A stretch of 9,438 nucleotides of DNA. Source: an uncultured Acetatifactor sp. Lineage in GTDB: Bacteria; Bacillota; Clostridia; Lachnospirales; Lachnospiraceae. Shown in pieces: positions 1 through 5,765 of this stretch. Made by a program: the position numbers and the translations under genes. The DNA lies in contig CAOOJO010000071.1 of the NCBI GenBank assembly GCA_948496895.1, positions 1 to 9,438 of the forward strand. The letters are read 5' to 3'. The number at the start of each line of letters is the position of its first letter. The first letter of the stretch is position 1. The notes below the pieces were generated by a model. That model made no database searches. It had not been told where the DNA came from and saw only the letters and a program-made list of their open reading frames with translations.

Positions 1-2
1 AC

Positions 3-206
3 GTCATCGACTTCGGGGCCTTCGTGGACATCGGCGTCCACCAGGACGGGCTGGTGCACATCTCCCAGATCACCGACCGCTTCATCAAGCATCCCCTGGA
101 GGCGGTCAGCGTAGGCGACATCGTGGAGGTGCAGGTGCTGGGCGTGGACGAGGCCAAGAAGCGCATCAGCCTGACCATGAAGGTCAACCAGGAGAAGAAA
201 GGGTAA
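3..206 (+). CDS. tex: Tex transcription accessory protein, C-terminal S1 domain (5' truncated by window)
   Basis: Only the last 67 codons are present; the reading frame enters from the window edge and ends at TAA 204-206. The sequence has the S1 RNA-binding signature in order: DFGAFVDIG (residues 3-11 of the visible part), then QDGLVHISQ, then VGDIVEVQVLGVD and the closing KKRISLTMK. This combination, including the spacing between HISQ and the RISL strand, is what I know from the C-terminus of Tex, a cytoplasmic nucleic-acid-binding protein of roughly 700+ residues with a YqgF-like domain, helix-hairpin-helix motifs and a terminal S1 domain. It acts on RNA/transcription complexes. The remaining domains lie outside the window, so another S1-tailed protein (for example a polynucleotide phosphorylase or RpsA-like protein) cannot be fully excluded, but the short post-S1 tail fits Tex best. 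A strong terminator follows directly. Confidence 0.82.
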   Translation, partial: VIDFGAFVDIGVHQDGLVHISQITDRFIKHPLEAVSVGDIVEVQVLGVDEAKKRISLTMKVNQEKKG

Positions 207-250
207 AACAGAAAGGCCCCGGGCAGATTGCCGGGGGCCTTTCTGTTTGT
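207..250 (+). terminator. Rho-independent terminator of tex
   Basis: The arms AACAGAAAGGCCCC (207-220) and GGGGCCTTTCTGTT (234-247) are perfect complements. An inner GGC/GCC stem is separated from them by one G-G mismatch, and the T-rich end TTTCTGTTTGT follows. It begins immediately after the tex stop codon. The outer A-rich/T-rich parts of the stem make it potentially active in both directions, so it could also stop transcripts arriving from the minus-strand integrase. Confidence 0.88.
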
Positions 251-255
251 GGGGA

Positions 256-286
256 AATGTCGCAGAGGGCCGCGCTCTGCGACATT
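256..286. repeat. 31-bp palindromic element, copy 1
   Basis: Perfect 12-bp inverted repeat: AATGTCGCAGAG (256-267), 7-nt spacer GGCCGCG, CTCTGCGACATT (275-286). It sits 6 nt after the tex terminator. No T-run follows, so it does not look like a second terminator. A diverged copy at 2808-2838 carries the reverse-complement spacer (CGCGGCC), so the two copies are in opposite orientation around the integrase-methyltransferase pair. Confidence 0.85.
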
Positions 287-438
287 GAGGGACGGGAATG
301 CTGAAAAAGGCTTTGCATGTATGGCCAGAAGACGGATGCCATCTGTCTGACTGCGGAAAAGACTGCGCTTCGGACTGCCGGTCAGTCAGCTTACCATAGT
401 CTGCCGCGCATTGACCCACCTGGTCAGCACATGGCTGC

Positions 439-1659
439 CTACAGCGGGAATACGGATTTCAGACGGTTCATGTTCTCCCGTTTCAAGTCCAGATTGGGAT
501 GGACATAGAGGTTCATGGTGATGCCGATGTTGGAATGGCCCAGAATCTCGCTCAGGGTCTTGACATCGAAGCCTGCCTCCACGCAGCGTGTGGCAAAGGT
601 GTGCCGCAGGGTATGGAAATGGGCTTCCTGGATGCCACATTCCTCCAGATACTTCTTCAGATGCCGCTGGAGCTTTCTGGGATCCATGCACCTGTCCGTG
701 CCGGTGAGGAGGAATGCCCCGGGCTCCTCCGGACGGAACCGCTGGCACAGGGTGGCGATGTCCGGCATCAGGGGGATAAGGCGCAGAGAGCTCTCGCTCT
801 TCGGAGTCCCTATGACCAGCTCTGTCCTGAAAGCGTCTTCTGCCAGGGCCTGACCTGCCGCCCCACCCTTATCCCCGGCAGCCTTGCCGAATCGGCCCGC
901 ATCTTCCTGACTGATATCTTTCTGGCCGGAATTTCCCCGCGGAAGGCGCAGGGCGGTATGGCAGACGGAGATGGTGGCTGCCTCGAAGGAGATATCGCAC
1001 CAGCGCAGGGCGCAGATTTCCCCGATCCGCATGCCTGTGCGCAGCGCCAGATAGACGCCGAACTTGCAGGCGTCGGTTTCCCGCGCCAGGAGCTGCACCA
1101 GAGCGGATTCCTCCTTCTCGTCCAGCACCCTTGTATTTTTCCGGAAGCTCTTCGGGTAGGTGATCTCCATGTCCGAAAGCTTCTCCCCTGACCGCTTCCT
1201 CATGTAGGAGAGAACGGAATGGAAAAGGGTCAATATGCTGCGGACCGTCTTCGGCGACAGGCCCTTGCCAATCAGGAGCGACCGGGTGAACGCGTCGACT
1301 TCCTCCGGCAGGATTTCGCCGGGGAGCTTCTCCCCGAAGAAGGGTTTGATGTGGTTCTCGATGTCCGCGCGGTACTTTGCGCGGCTGGAGGGCTTCAGGC
1401 GGGCGCTGTTGGCGGACAGCCATCTGTCGCAGAAGCAGGCCACGTCCGGCCGCTGCCCGGGTTCAGCCTTTTGCGCCTTCTCTGCTTTTTCCGCCTGTCC
1501 TATTTCCTCCCGGGCCCTGTCCGCCTTGCCTTTCGCCTCCTCATATGTCCTGCCGTAGCAGAAGCCGTAGAGAGGCTTTCCGTCTGCCCTCCGCCCCTTG
1601 ATGTAGCGGGCCTCGTACCGTCCGTCCTTTCTGTGGAACACGTTTTCTCCTCTTGCCAT
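439..1659 (-). CDS. Tyrosine-family site-specific recombinase / phage-type integrase
   Basis: A complete 406-residue protein of normal length for phage and ICE integrases. It has an N-terminal arm-binding-type region (about 1-60, beginning with a KDGRYEARYIKG strand pattern), a core-binding SAM-like domain (about 72-165) and a catalytic domain (about 175-400). All catalytic residues are visible: Arg211 in TGMRIGEICALRW, Lys287 in TPKSESSLRLIPL, His349-x-x-Arg352 in HTLRHTFAT, His375 in LGHS, and nucleophile Tyr385 in MNLYVHP. The protein should cut and rejoin DNA at attachment sites. The ATG at 1657-1659 has AGGAGGT on the minus strand at 9-nt spacing; the stop is TAG. An odd, Gly/Ala/Lys-rich low-complexity insert (about 240-280) lies between the Arg211 and Lys287 elements. 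The gene points toward the tex 3' end, consistent with integration there, and is divergent from the methyltransferase. No excisionase is visible nearby. Confidence 0.93.
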   Translation of the reverse strand: MARGENVFHRKDGRYEARYIKGRRADGKPLYGFCYGRTYEEAKGKADRAREEIGQAEKAEKAQKAEPGQRPDVACFCDRWLSANSARLKPSSRAKYRADIENHIKPFFGEKLPGEILPEEVDAFTRSLLIGKGLSPKTVRSILTLFHSVLSYMRKRSGEKLSDMEITYPKSFRKNTRVLDEKEESALVQLLARETDACKFGVYLALRTGMRIGEICALRWCDISFEAATISVCHTALRLPRGNSGQKDISQEDAGRFGKAAGDKGGAAGQALAEDAFRTELVIGTPKSESSLRLIPLMPDIATLCQRFRPEEPGAFLLTGTDRCMDPRKLQRHLKKYLEECGIQEAHFHTLRHTFATRCVEAGFDVKTLSEILGHSNIGITMNLYVHPNLDLKRENMNRLKSVFPL

Positions 1660-1733
1660 GATGTGGGCACCTCCTCTTTCGTGATAGAAGTTTTCCTTCT
1701 GTCAGGACTCTGTTGGGTCCTATATAGAGTGTA

Positions 1734-1753
1734 CAAGATAGTTAAGTATCTTG
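1734..1753. promoter_or_regulatory. Inverted repeat in divergent integrase/methyltransferase promoter region (candidate operator)
   Basis: CAAGATA (1734-1740), 6-nt spacer, TATCTTG (1747-1753): perfect 7-bp arms in the 180-nt gap between two divergent start codons. It lies upstream of the methyltransferase -10 element and within the region where the integrase promoter must lie. A dyad of this size is typical of a repressor site or an integrase arm site; which one is not decided by the sequence. Confidence 0.4.
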
Positions 1754-1765
1754 ACTAGTATTGCG

Positions 1766-1794
1766 TTGCTCTCAGGGCAAATAAGTGGTACAAT
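1766..1794 (+). promoter_or_regulatory. Extended -10 promoter for the methyltransferase gene
   Basis: TGG-TACAAT (1786-1794) is an extended -10 with five of six consensus bases in the hexamer. A weak -35 TTGCTC (1766-1771) stands 17 nt upstream of it. Transcription would start near 1801, about 40 nt before the chosen ATG. The better-looking TTGACT at 1751 is too far away (32 nt) to pair with this -10. Confidence 0.5.
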
Positions 1795-1840
1795 CGAATA
1801 GACGGATGGAAACAGGAAACAACTTATGGGGAGATTTTGT

Positions 1841-2674
1841 ATGCCGGGTTTAGAGATGAAAGAATATCTTTCTCGCATAGGTATCCGCAGAATCAACGAG
1901 CTGGACACGGCGCTGGTGGAAGCTTTCGGGCGGGAAGAGGGGGAAAGGCATATTGAGCGACTGACGGAATTGTTTGACCGGTCAGAAGAAAGGCTGCTTT
2001 ATGGAGCCGGGGATACGGCGTACCTCCACCGCCAGGAGGAGCTTGTGGATTACTGGAACCAGAGCCTGCGGATGAGCCTTCTGGCGGCATCCTTTTATGA
2101 CCGCGTGTTTTTCCGGAGGGCCATGGAGTATGTAATGGGACAGGGCTCCTTCTGGTCGGGGGACATCTTCGATATCGGCTGCGGGAATGGGATTCTGACC
2201 TGCTTTCTCGCACTGCGGCATCCGGGCAGCGCCGTCACCGGGCTGGAGATATCCTCGAATGCCATGTCCGTGGCAAAGGAGCTTGCAAAGGAGCTTGCGG
2301 TGGACAATGTGCGTTTTTTGAAAGCGGATGCGCTGGGGCAGAGGAGGTGCGACACCCTGTTCTCCTGCCGCACGGCGCACGAAAATGTCGCGTGGAGGGC
2401 TCTCTGTGAGGAATCAGGGGGGCCCACATTGTCGGTGGAGGAGCAGGTCAGGCGGCATAGCCAGTACGCGAAGGAGCTTTCGGCGCTGGTAAGGCCCCAG
2501 GGGCCTCTGGTCAGCGTGGAGCGTTACGAGGATGACGGCGCGTATGCCGGATTGGTCCGCGCGCTGGAGCGCTGGGGCCTTTGCCAGGTGAGGGGGACGC
2601 ATATGCAGTTTTCCTGCAAAAACGGGGATGGGACGGCTACGTTCCAGGCAATGGTCTTTCGGAAAGACAGCTGA
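1841..2674 (+). CDS. Class I SAM-dependent methyltransferase, substrate unknown
   Basis: A 277-residue Rossmann-fold methyltransferase. Motif I is FDIGCGNG (110-117), motif II has the ribose-binding acid Glu136 in VTGLEIS, and motif III has Asp163 in LKADAL. The first roughly 100 residues are alpha-helical and charged and probably form a family-specific cap. No NPPY/DPPY motif is present, so it is not an obvious DNA adenine or cytosine-N4 methyltransferase; a small molecule, protein or RNA substrate is more likely, but this is not resolved. I chose ATG 1841 because GGGGAG stands 7 nt upstream; an ATG at 1826 in the same frame, with weaker AGGA at 8 nt, would add five residues (MGRFC). The gene has its own promoter and is divergent from the integrase, so it is probably cargo of the element. 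No terminator is evident downstream. Confidence 0.82.
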   Translation: MPGLEMKEYLSRIGIRRINELDTALVEAFGREEGERHIERLTELFDRSEERLLYGAGDTAYLHRQEELVDYWNQSLRMSLLAASFYDRVFFRRAMEYVMGQGSFWSGDIFDIGCGNGILTCFLALRHPGSAVTGLEISSNAMSVAKELAKELAVDNVRFLKADALGQRRCDTLFSCRTAHENVAWRALCEESGGPTLSVEEQVRRHSQYAKELSALVRPQGPLVSVERYEDDGAYAGLVRALERWGLCQVRGTHMQFSCKNGDGTATFQAMVFRKDS

Positions 2675-2767
2675 AAGGCAGAGGAATAAAAAGCTAAGCC
2701 GCAGCCAAAACGGAAAGCATAGAGCAATTCAGCCAGTCTGTTGACCAATTCAAAGTCCAATCGTCAC

Positions 2768-2796
2768 TTGACACGCGCAAATGAATATGCTAACGT
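2768..2796 (+). promoter_or_regulatory. Candidate promoter for the AP2-like/BTAD gene pair
   Basis: Perfect -35 TTGACA (2768-2773), then 17 nt, then a poor -10 TAACGT (2791-2796) that is itself part of an 8-bp palindrome TAACGTTA (2791-2798). Transcription starting near 2803 would place the 31-bp palindrome (2808-2838) at the very 5' end of the mRNA as a hairpin. The weak -10 suggests dependence on an activator, or that the real promoter lies elsewhere. Confidence 0.3.
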
Positions 2797-2807
2797 TAAG
2801 CTATAAA

Positions 2808-2838
2808 AATGTCGCAGAGCGCGGCCCTTTGCGTCATG
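2808..2838. repeat. 31-bp palindromic element, copy 2 (inverted and partly decayed)
   Basis: AATGTCGCAGAG (2808-2819), spacer CGCGGCC, CTTTGCGTCATG (2827-2838). The left arm is identical to copy 1 at 256-286 and the spacer is its reverse complement; the right arm has three changes. In RNA the arms still pair over most of the stem, with one G-U pair and one internal mismatch. It lies just before a strong Shine-Dalgarno sequence (GGAGGG, 2841-2846). Confidence 0.8.
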
Positions 2839-2917
2839 CCGGAGGGATTTCTTATGCCCAAAATGCGGGAACAGGAGCGTCATGCGATTTGGAGGAGCAG
2901 GAAAAGAGGGGAACATT

Positions 2918-3826
2918 TTGAGCGGGATTCAGATAGGATACAGAATCGGCAGGCTGACTGTTGAGGAGCCCACAGAGCAGCGCAGGGGCGGTTACATCGT
3001 ATGGAGATGCCGCTGCGACTGCGGCGGGGAGATTCTTTTGGACACGCGCTGCCTGGAGCGGGGAACCAGGCGGGACTGCGGCTGTGCCACGGTGGTGCGG
3101 CCCAGGCAGAAGGACATAACAGGGACACGGTTCGGACGGCTGACTGCCATAAGGCCCACGGACCGGCGGGGCAGCAGGGGAGACACCCTGTGGCTGTGCC
3201 GCTGTGACTGCGGGAAGGAGGTGGCGGTGGAGCTGGGGAAGCTCACCTCCGGCAGCCAGAAGAGCTGCGGCTGCCTGTCACATCCGCCGCTGAAGGATTT
3301 TCCGGGAAAGCGCTTCGGCAAGCTCACCGTGGTGGAATACGTGGGCAAGAAGGCCGGGATGCACAGATGGAGATGCCTCTGCGACTGCGGAAAAGAGACC
3401 GTGGTAGGTCAGAGCCTGCTCCAGTCCGGCAAGACCAGGAGCTGCGGCTGCCTCCAGGCCGTCACCTACCGGGAAAACTTAAAGCTCATGGAGGGGACCT
3501 CCGTCACCATGCTCCAGGCCGTGAAGAGCGGACGGCTGCTCAAGTCCAACACCAGCGGGCACAACGGCGTGTACTACGACAAGAGGCGGAACCGGTGGGT
3601 GGCCCAGATCACTTTCCAGGGCAAGACCAAATACCTGGGCGCCTATCGCGAGCTGGAAGGCGCCGTGCAGGCCAGAAAAGCCGGAGAGGAGATTTATGAC
3701 GAGTTCCTGGAGCGGGTGGGGATGACAGAAGACGGCAGCACAGGCGAGGATGCTTCAGGGGAAGGGGGAGACCGGAAGCAGGGCCCGGGCGGGAGGCGCC
3801 CCAGGCCGGATGCCCATGGCAGATGA
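2918..3826 (+). CDS. Triple Cys-repeat (CxCDCG...CGC) protein with C-terminal AP2-like DNA-binding domain
   Basis: This 302-residue protein has three copies of one module, roughly at 4-57, 67-120 and 128-180. Each has a GxRxGRLTV-type strand, a WxCxCDCG knuckle, and a (S/D)CGC knuckle; the third and fourth metal-type Cys are always 19 residues apart (C35/C54, C98/C117, C157/C176). The five conserved Cys per module suggest zinc ribbons. Residues about 211-265 (SGHNGVYYDKRRNRWVAQI, then KTKYLGAY) form an AP2/ERF-like DNA-binding domain, as found in phage and mobile-element proteins, here without an HNH nuclease domain. The TTG start at 2918 is chosen because GAGGGG stands 6 nt upstream and it begins right at module 1; an ATG at 2882 in frame (AGGAG at only 4 nt) is an alternative. 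The tail (270-302) is Gly/Arg-rich and probably disordered. The stop overlaps the next start (ATGA), so it is cotranslated with the BTAD regulator. DNA binding is family knowledge; its target is unknown. Confidence 0.8.
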   Translation: MSGIQIGYRIGRLTVEEPTEQRRGGYIVWRCRCDCGGEILLDTRCLERGTRRDCGCATVVRPRQKDITGTRFGRLTAIRPTDRRGSRGDTLWLCRCDCGKEVAVELGKLTSGSQKSCGCLSHPPLKDFPGKRFGKLTVVEYVGKKAGMHRWRCLCDCGKETVVGQSLLQSGKTRSCGCLQAVTYRENLKLMEGTSVTMLQAVKSGRLLKSNTSGHNGVYYDKRRNRWVAQITFQGKTKYLGAYRELEGAVQARKAGEEIYDEFLERVGMTEDGSTGEDASGEGGDRKQGPGGRRPRPDAHGR

Positions 3827-5016
3827 ATATGGAAAAAAGGAATGTCTTACACTTTGGCCTGCTGGGCGCCTTTACCTGCGGCGGCACGGAGGAGGAAAGG
3901 GCCAGGAACGGGGCTTTGATCGGAAAGCTGGGCAAGAAGGCCCTGTCCTTCCTGCAGTACCTGATAGTGAACCATGGCCGGAACATCTCTTCGGAGGAGC
4001 TAATAGAACAGTTCTGGGGGGGTAATAGCAGCGACCCGGCCAACGCCCTGCGGAACATGCTTTTCAAGGTGCGCAGCCTCCTGAAAGCCATGTTCCCGGA
4101 ACAGGAGAAGGTGTTCCTGACCCTTCCGGACTGCTACGCATGGAGCCCGGAAGTCCGCCTGGAGCTGGACACGGAACGGATGGAGGCGGACTGCCTGGAA
4201 GCCAAGCGGGCCGCCGGGGAGGAGCGGTGCAGGCTGCTGGGCCGGGCGGCGTCCCTCTACAGAGGGGATTTCCTGTCCGGCAACGATTCGGACTGGGCCA
4301 GGAGCCAGCGGCAGTATTATCGGACCCTTTATCTGGATGCCTGCCAGGCCCTGCTCCCCATGTATTACAAAAAGGAACAGTGGATGGAGCTATTGGCGGT
4401 CTGCGGCCAGGCTTACAGCGTGGACTTCAGCATAGAGGATTTCACGGCCTACCAGATGCAGGCCCTCATCGCCATGGGAAAAGCGGAGCAGGCCGTGGAG
4501 AAATACGAGAGCTTCCGGGACAGGATGCTCCAGGAATACGGCATGCCGCCCACGGAGCGCATCGAACAGCTCCACACCCTGGCATCAGGCCTGCGCAGGA
4601 CGGGGATTGATGATGAGGACATCTTCAAACTGGTGTGTGAGGAGGACGAGGATTCCCACGCGTTCTTCTGCACCTTCGCCACCTTTCAGAGCATCGTGGC
4701 TCTGGAGCGGCGGCATATGACCCGCTCCGGGCAGACCTCCTGCCTGGTCATCATCAGCCTGGGCCGGGGAGCGGTGCCCACCACGGACGGCAGGAGGCTG
4801 GAGCGCATCCTGCTGGAGAAGCTGCGCACAGGAGACCCCATCGCCAGGCTGGAGGCCGGATCCTACATCCTGATGCTGACAGGGGCCGACGAGGAGAACG
4901 CCAGGCTGGTGGCCAGCCGCATCGACTGCGCGTTCCACAGGACGTACCGGCACTCTACGGCGAAGCTGACCTACAGGGTGGCGGATTTGGGGACAGGGAA
5001 AAGGGCGGAATCGTAG
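3823..5016 (+). CDS. SARP/BTAD-type transcriptional activator with degenerate GGDEF-like C-terminus
   Basis: This 397-residue cytoplasmic regulator has three parts. Residues about 8-105 form an OmpR/SARP-like winged helix (LHFGLLGAFTCGG, then KKALSFLQYLIVNHGRNISSEELIEQFW in segments, with the ANALRNMLFKVRSLL recognition-helix region). Residues about 115-255 form a BTAD helical-repeat domain, recognised by LYRGDFLSG and the paired YYKKEQWMELLAVC / AYQMQALIAMGKAEQAVEKY helices. Residues about 280-388 resemble a GGDEF fold (LVIISLGRG strand, IARLEAGSYILMLTGADEE hairpin), but the hairpin reads LEAGSY where GGDEF should be, so diguanylate cyclase activity is not expected; it may bind a ligand or mediate oligomerisation. 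ATG 3823-3825 overlaps the upstream TGA, and no clear Shine-Dalgarno precedes it, so translational coupling is likely (an in-frame ATG at 3829 is an alternative). A terminator follows. Its target is unknown; the downstream surface-protein operon is a reasonable guess. Confidence 0.85.
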   Translation: MNMEKRNVLHFGLLGAFTCGGTEEERARNGALIGKLGKKALSFLQYLIVNHGRNISSEELIEQFWGGNSSDPANALRNMLFKVRSLLKAMFPEQEKVFLTLPDCYAWSPEVRLELDTERMEADCLEAKRAAGEERCRLLGRAASLYRGDFLSGNDSDWARSQRQYYRTLYLDACQALLPMYYKKEQWMELLAVCGQAYSVDFSIEDFTAYQMQALIAMGKAEQAVEKYESFRDRMLQEYGMPPTERIEQLHTLASGLRRTGIDDEDIFKLVCEEDEDSHAFFCTFATFQSIVALERRHMTRSGQTSCLVIISLGRGAVPTTDGRRLERILLEKLRTGDPIARLEAGSYILMLTGADEENARLVASRIDCAFHRTYRHSTAKLTYRVADLGTGKRAES

Positions 5017-5032
5017 ATATAGTGAACCCTAT

Positions 5033-5075
5033 AAAAGGGATGCCGCGGCGCTAAAAGCCTAGGGCATCCCTTTTT
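5033..5075. terminator. Bidirectional intrinsic terminator between BTAD gene and toxin gene
   Basis: AAAAGGGATGCC (5033-5044) pairs perfectly with GGCATCCCTTTT (5063-5074) and is followed by T on the plus strand; an inner GGC/GCC pair shortens the loop. Because A-runs flank one side and T-runs the other, it can end both the plus-strand BTAD transcript and the convergent minus-strand toxin-antitoxin transcript, whose last stop is at 5092. Confidence 0.88.
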
Positions 5076-5091
5076 GGCAGCAAGCGATTGA

Positions 5092-5421
5092 CTACTGCTT
5101 TGTGTAAATATCTAGAAGTTTATCGATATTTCGTCCTCCATATGTCACACGAATAACAGTTACTATCTGTGTTTCTGAGTTTGGGATATATAAGATGACA
5201 TAGTTATCGACAGGAACGATACGAAGTCCCCGGCTTCGCCATGGCTCTCTCTCATATCTGCGGAAACGTTCTGGCATATTTTCAAGGCTTAAAATCATGT
5301 CCTGTAGACGGTCAAGCTGCCTTTCCGCATTTTCCGGCGATTGCAGGTCATATGCGATATATTCATAAATTGACCGTAAATCATTGTCTGCCTGTGCCGT
5401 CAATTCAACAGAAAAAGTCAT
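5092..5421 (-). CDS. RelE/ParE-family toxin of a type II toxin-antitoxin system
   Basis: A 109-residue protein of normal length for ParE/RelE toxins. It starts with two helices (AQADNDLRSIYEYIAYDL), continues through ENAERQLDRLQDMILSLENMP, and ends with a beta-sheet core including RGLRIVPVDNYVILYIP and TVIRVTYGGRNID, the usual order of the fold. The LYIPNSETQIVTVIRVTYGGR ending is the region where RelE-like ribonucleases carry catalytic residues, but the sequence does not tell an mRNA interferase from a gyrase-targeting ParE. The ATG (5419-5421) overlaps the antitoxin TGA by ATGA, so the toxin is translationally coupled behind its antitoxin. Base use is AT-richer than in flanking genes, which suggests separate acquisition. 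Confidence 0.88.
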   Translation of the reverse strand: MTFSVELTAQADNDLRSIYEYIAYDLQSPENAERQLDRLQDMILSLENMPERFRRYEREPWRSRGLRIVPVDNYVILYIPNSETQIVTVIRVTYGGRNIDKLLDIYTKQ

Positions 5422-5723
5422 AGATTATAGTCCCTGCGAATATCGGCAAAGGCCTGCATTGCGTCTTTGGTACGTCCCGCACTCATATCCGCATATCCTT
5501 TCTCCAGTTCTGCGTCAATCTGCTCTTCAGATAAGCTGCTTATATCCACAGGGCTTGCCGTTGGGATTTTCACATCGAAGGGAAGCCCGCGGCGCATGAT
5601 GATTTGCTTATAAAACATATTGATGGCGTTTGAAGCCGGAATGCCAAGTGCCGATAAGATGCGCTCTGCCTGCTCCTTTACATCCGGTTCTATCCTTGCG
5701 TATAGATTTGCCGATTTTGCCAT
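5418..5723 (-). CDS. RelB/DinJ-family antitoxin
   Basis: This 101-residue protein opens with MAKSANLYARIEPDVKEQAE, the ribbon-helix-helix strand and first helix of RelB/DinJ antitoxins. It continues with ILSALGIPASNAINMFYKQI (second helix) and the typical RGLPFDVKIP junction, then an acidic, probably flexible toxin-binding tail (SSLSEEQIDAELEKGYADM). It should dimerise, bind the operator in its own promoter and neutralise the toxin encoded downstream. The start at 5723 is chosen because AAAGGAG stands 9 nt upstream; the ATG two codons earlier (5729) would leave only 3 nt. It is the first gene of the two-gene minus-strand operon. Confidence 0.88.
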   Translation of the reverse strand: MAKSANLYARIEPDVKEQAERILSALGIPASNAINMFYKQIIMRRGLPFDVKIPTASPVDISSLSEEQIDAELEKGYADMSAGRTKDAMQAFADIRRDYNL

Positions 5724-5765
5724 AGTCATAAACTCCTTTCGTACTATATGGATTTGAGTGACCTT

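Noticed and set aside
256..286. Palindrome as a second terminator of tex
   Set aside because: No T-run follows either arm, and a complete terminator already precedes it.
347..389. Dyad CTGACTGCGG / CCGGTCAGTCAG as the integrase terminator
   Set aside because: The loop is long, the stem has a bulge and there is no T-run on the minus strand; kept only as a possible recombination site.
499..1191. 230-codon plus-strand frame
   Set aside because: It is a shadow of the recombinase gene, whose opposite-strand frame carries all catalytic residues.
1751..1794. TTGACT at 1751 as the -35 for TACAAT at 1789
   Set aside because: The 32-nt gap is about twice the usable spacing.
4140..4610. 156-codon plus-strand frame inside the BTAD gene
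   Set aside because: Its translation is a Gly/Pro/Arg-rich frame-shifted copy of the regulator with no start signal; no sign of a frameshift in the main gene.
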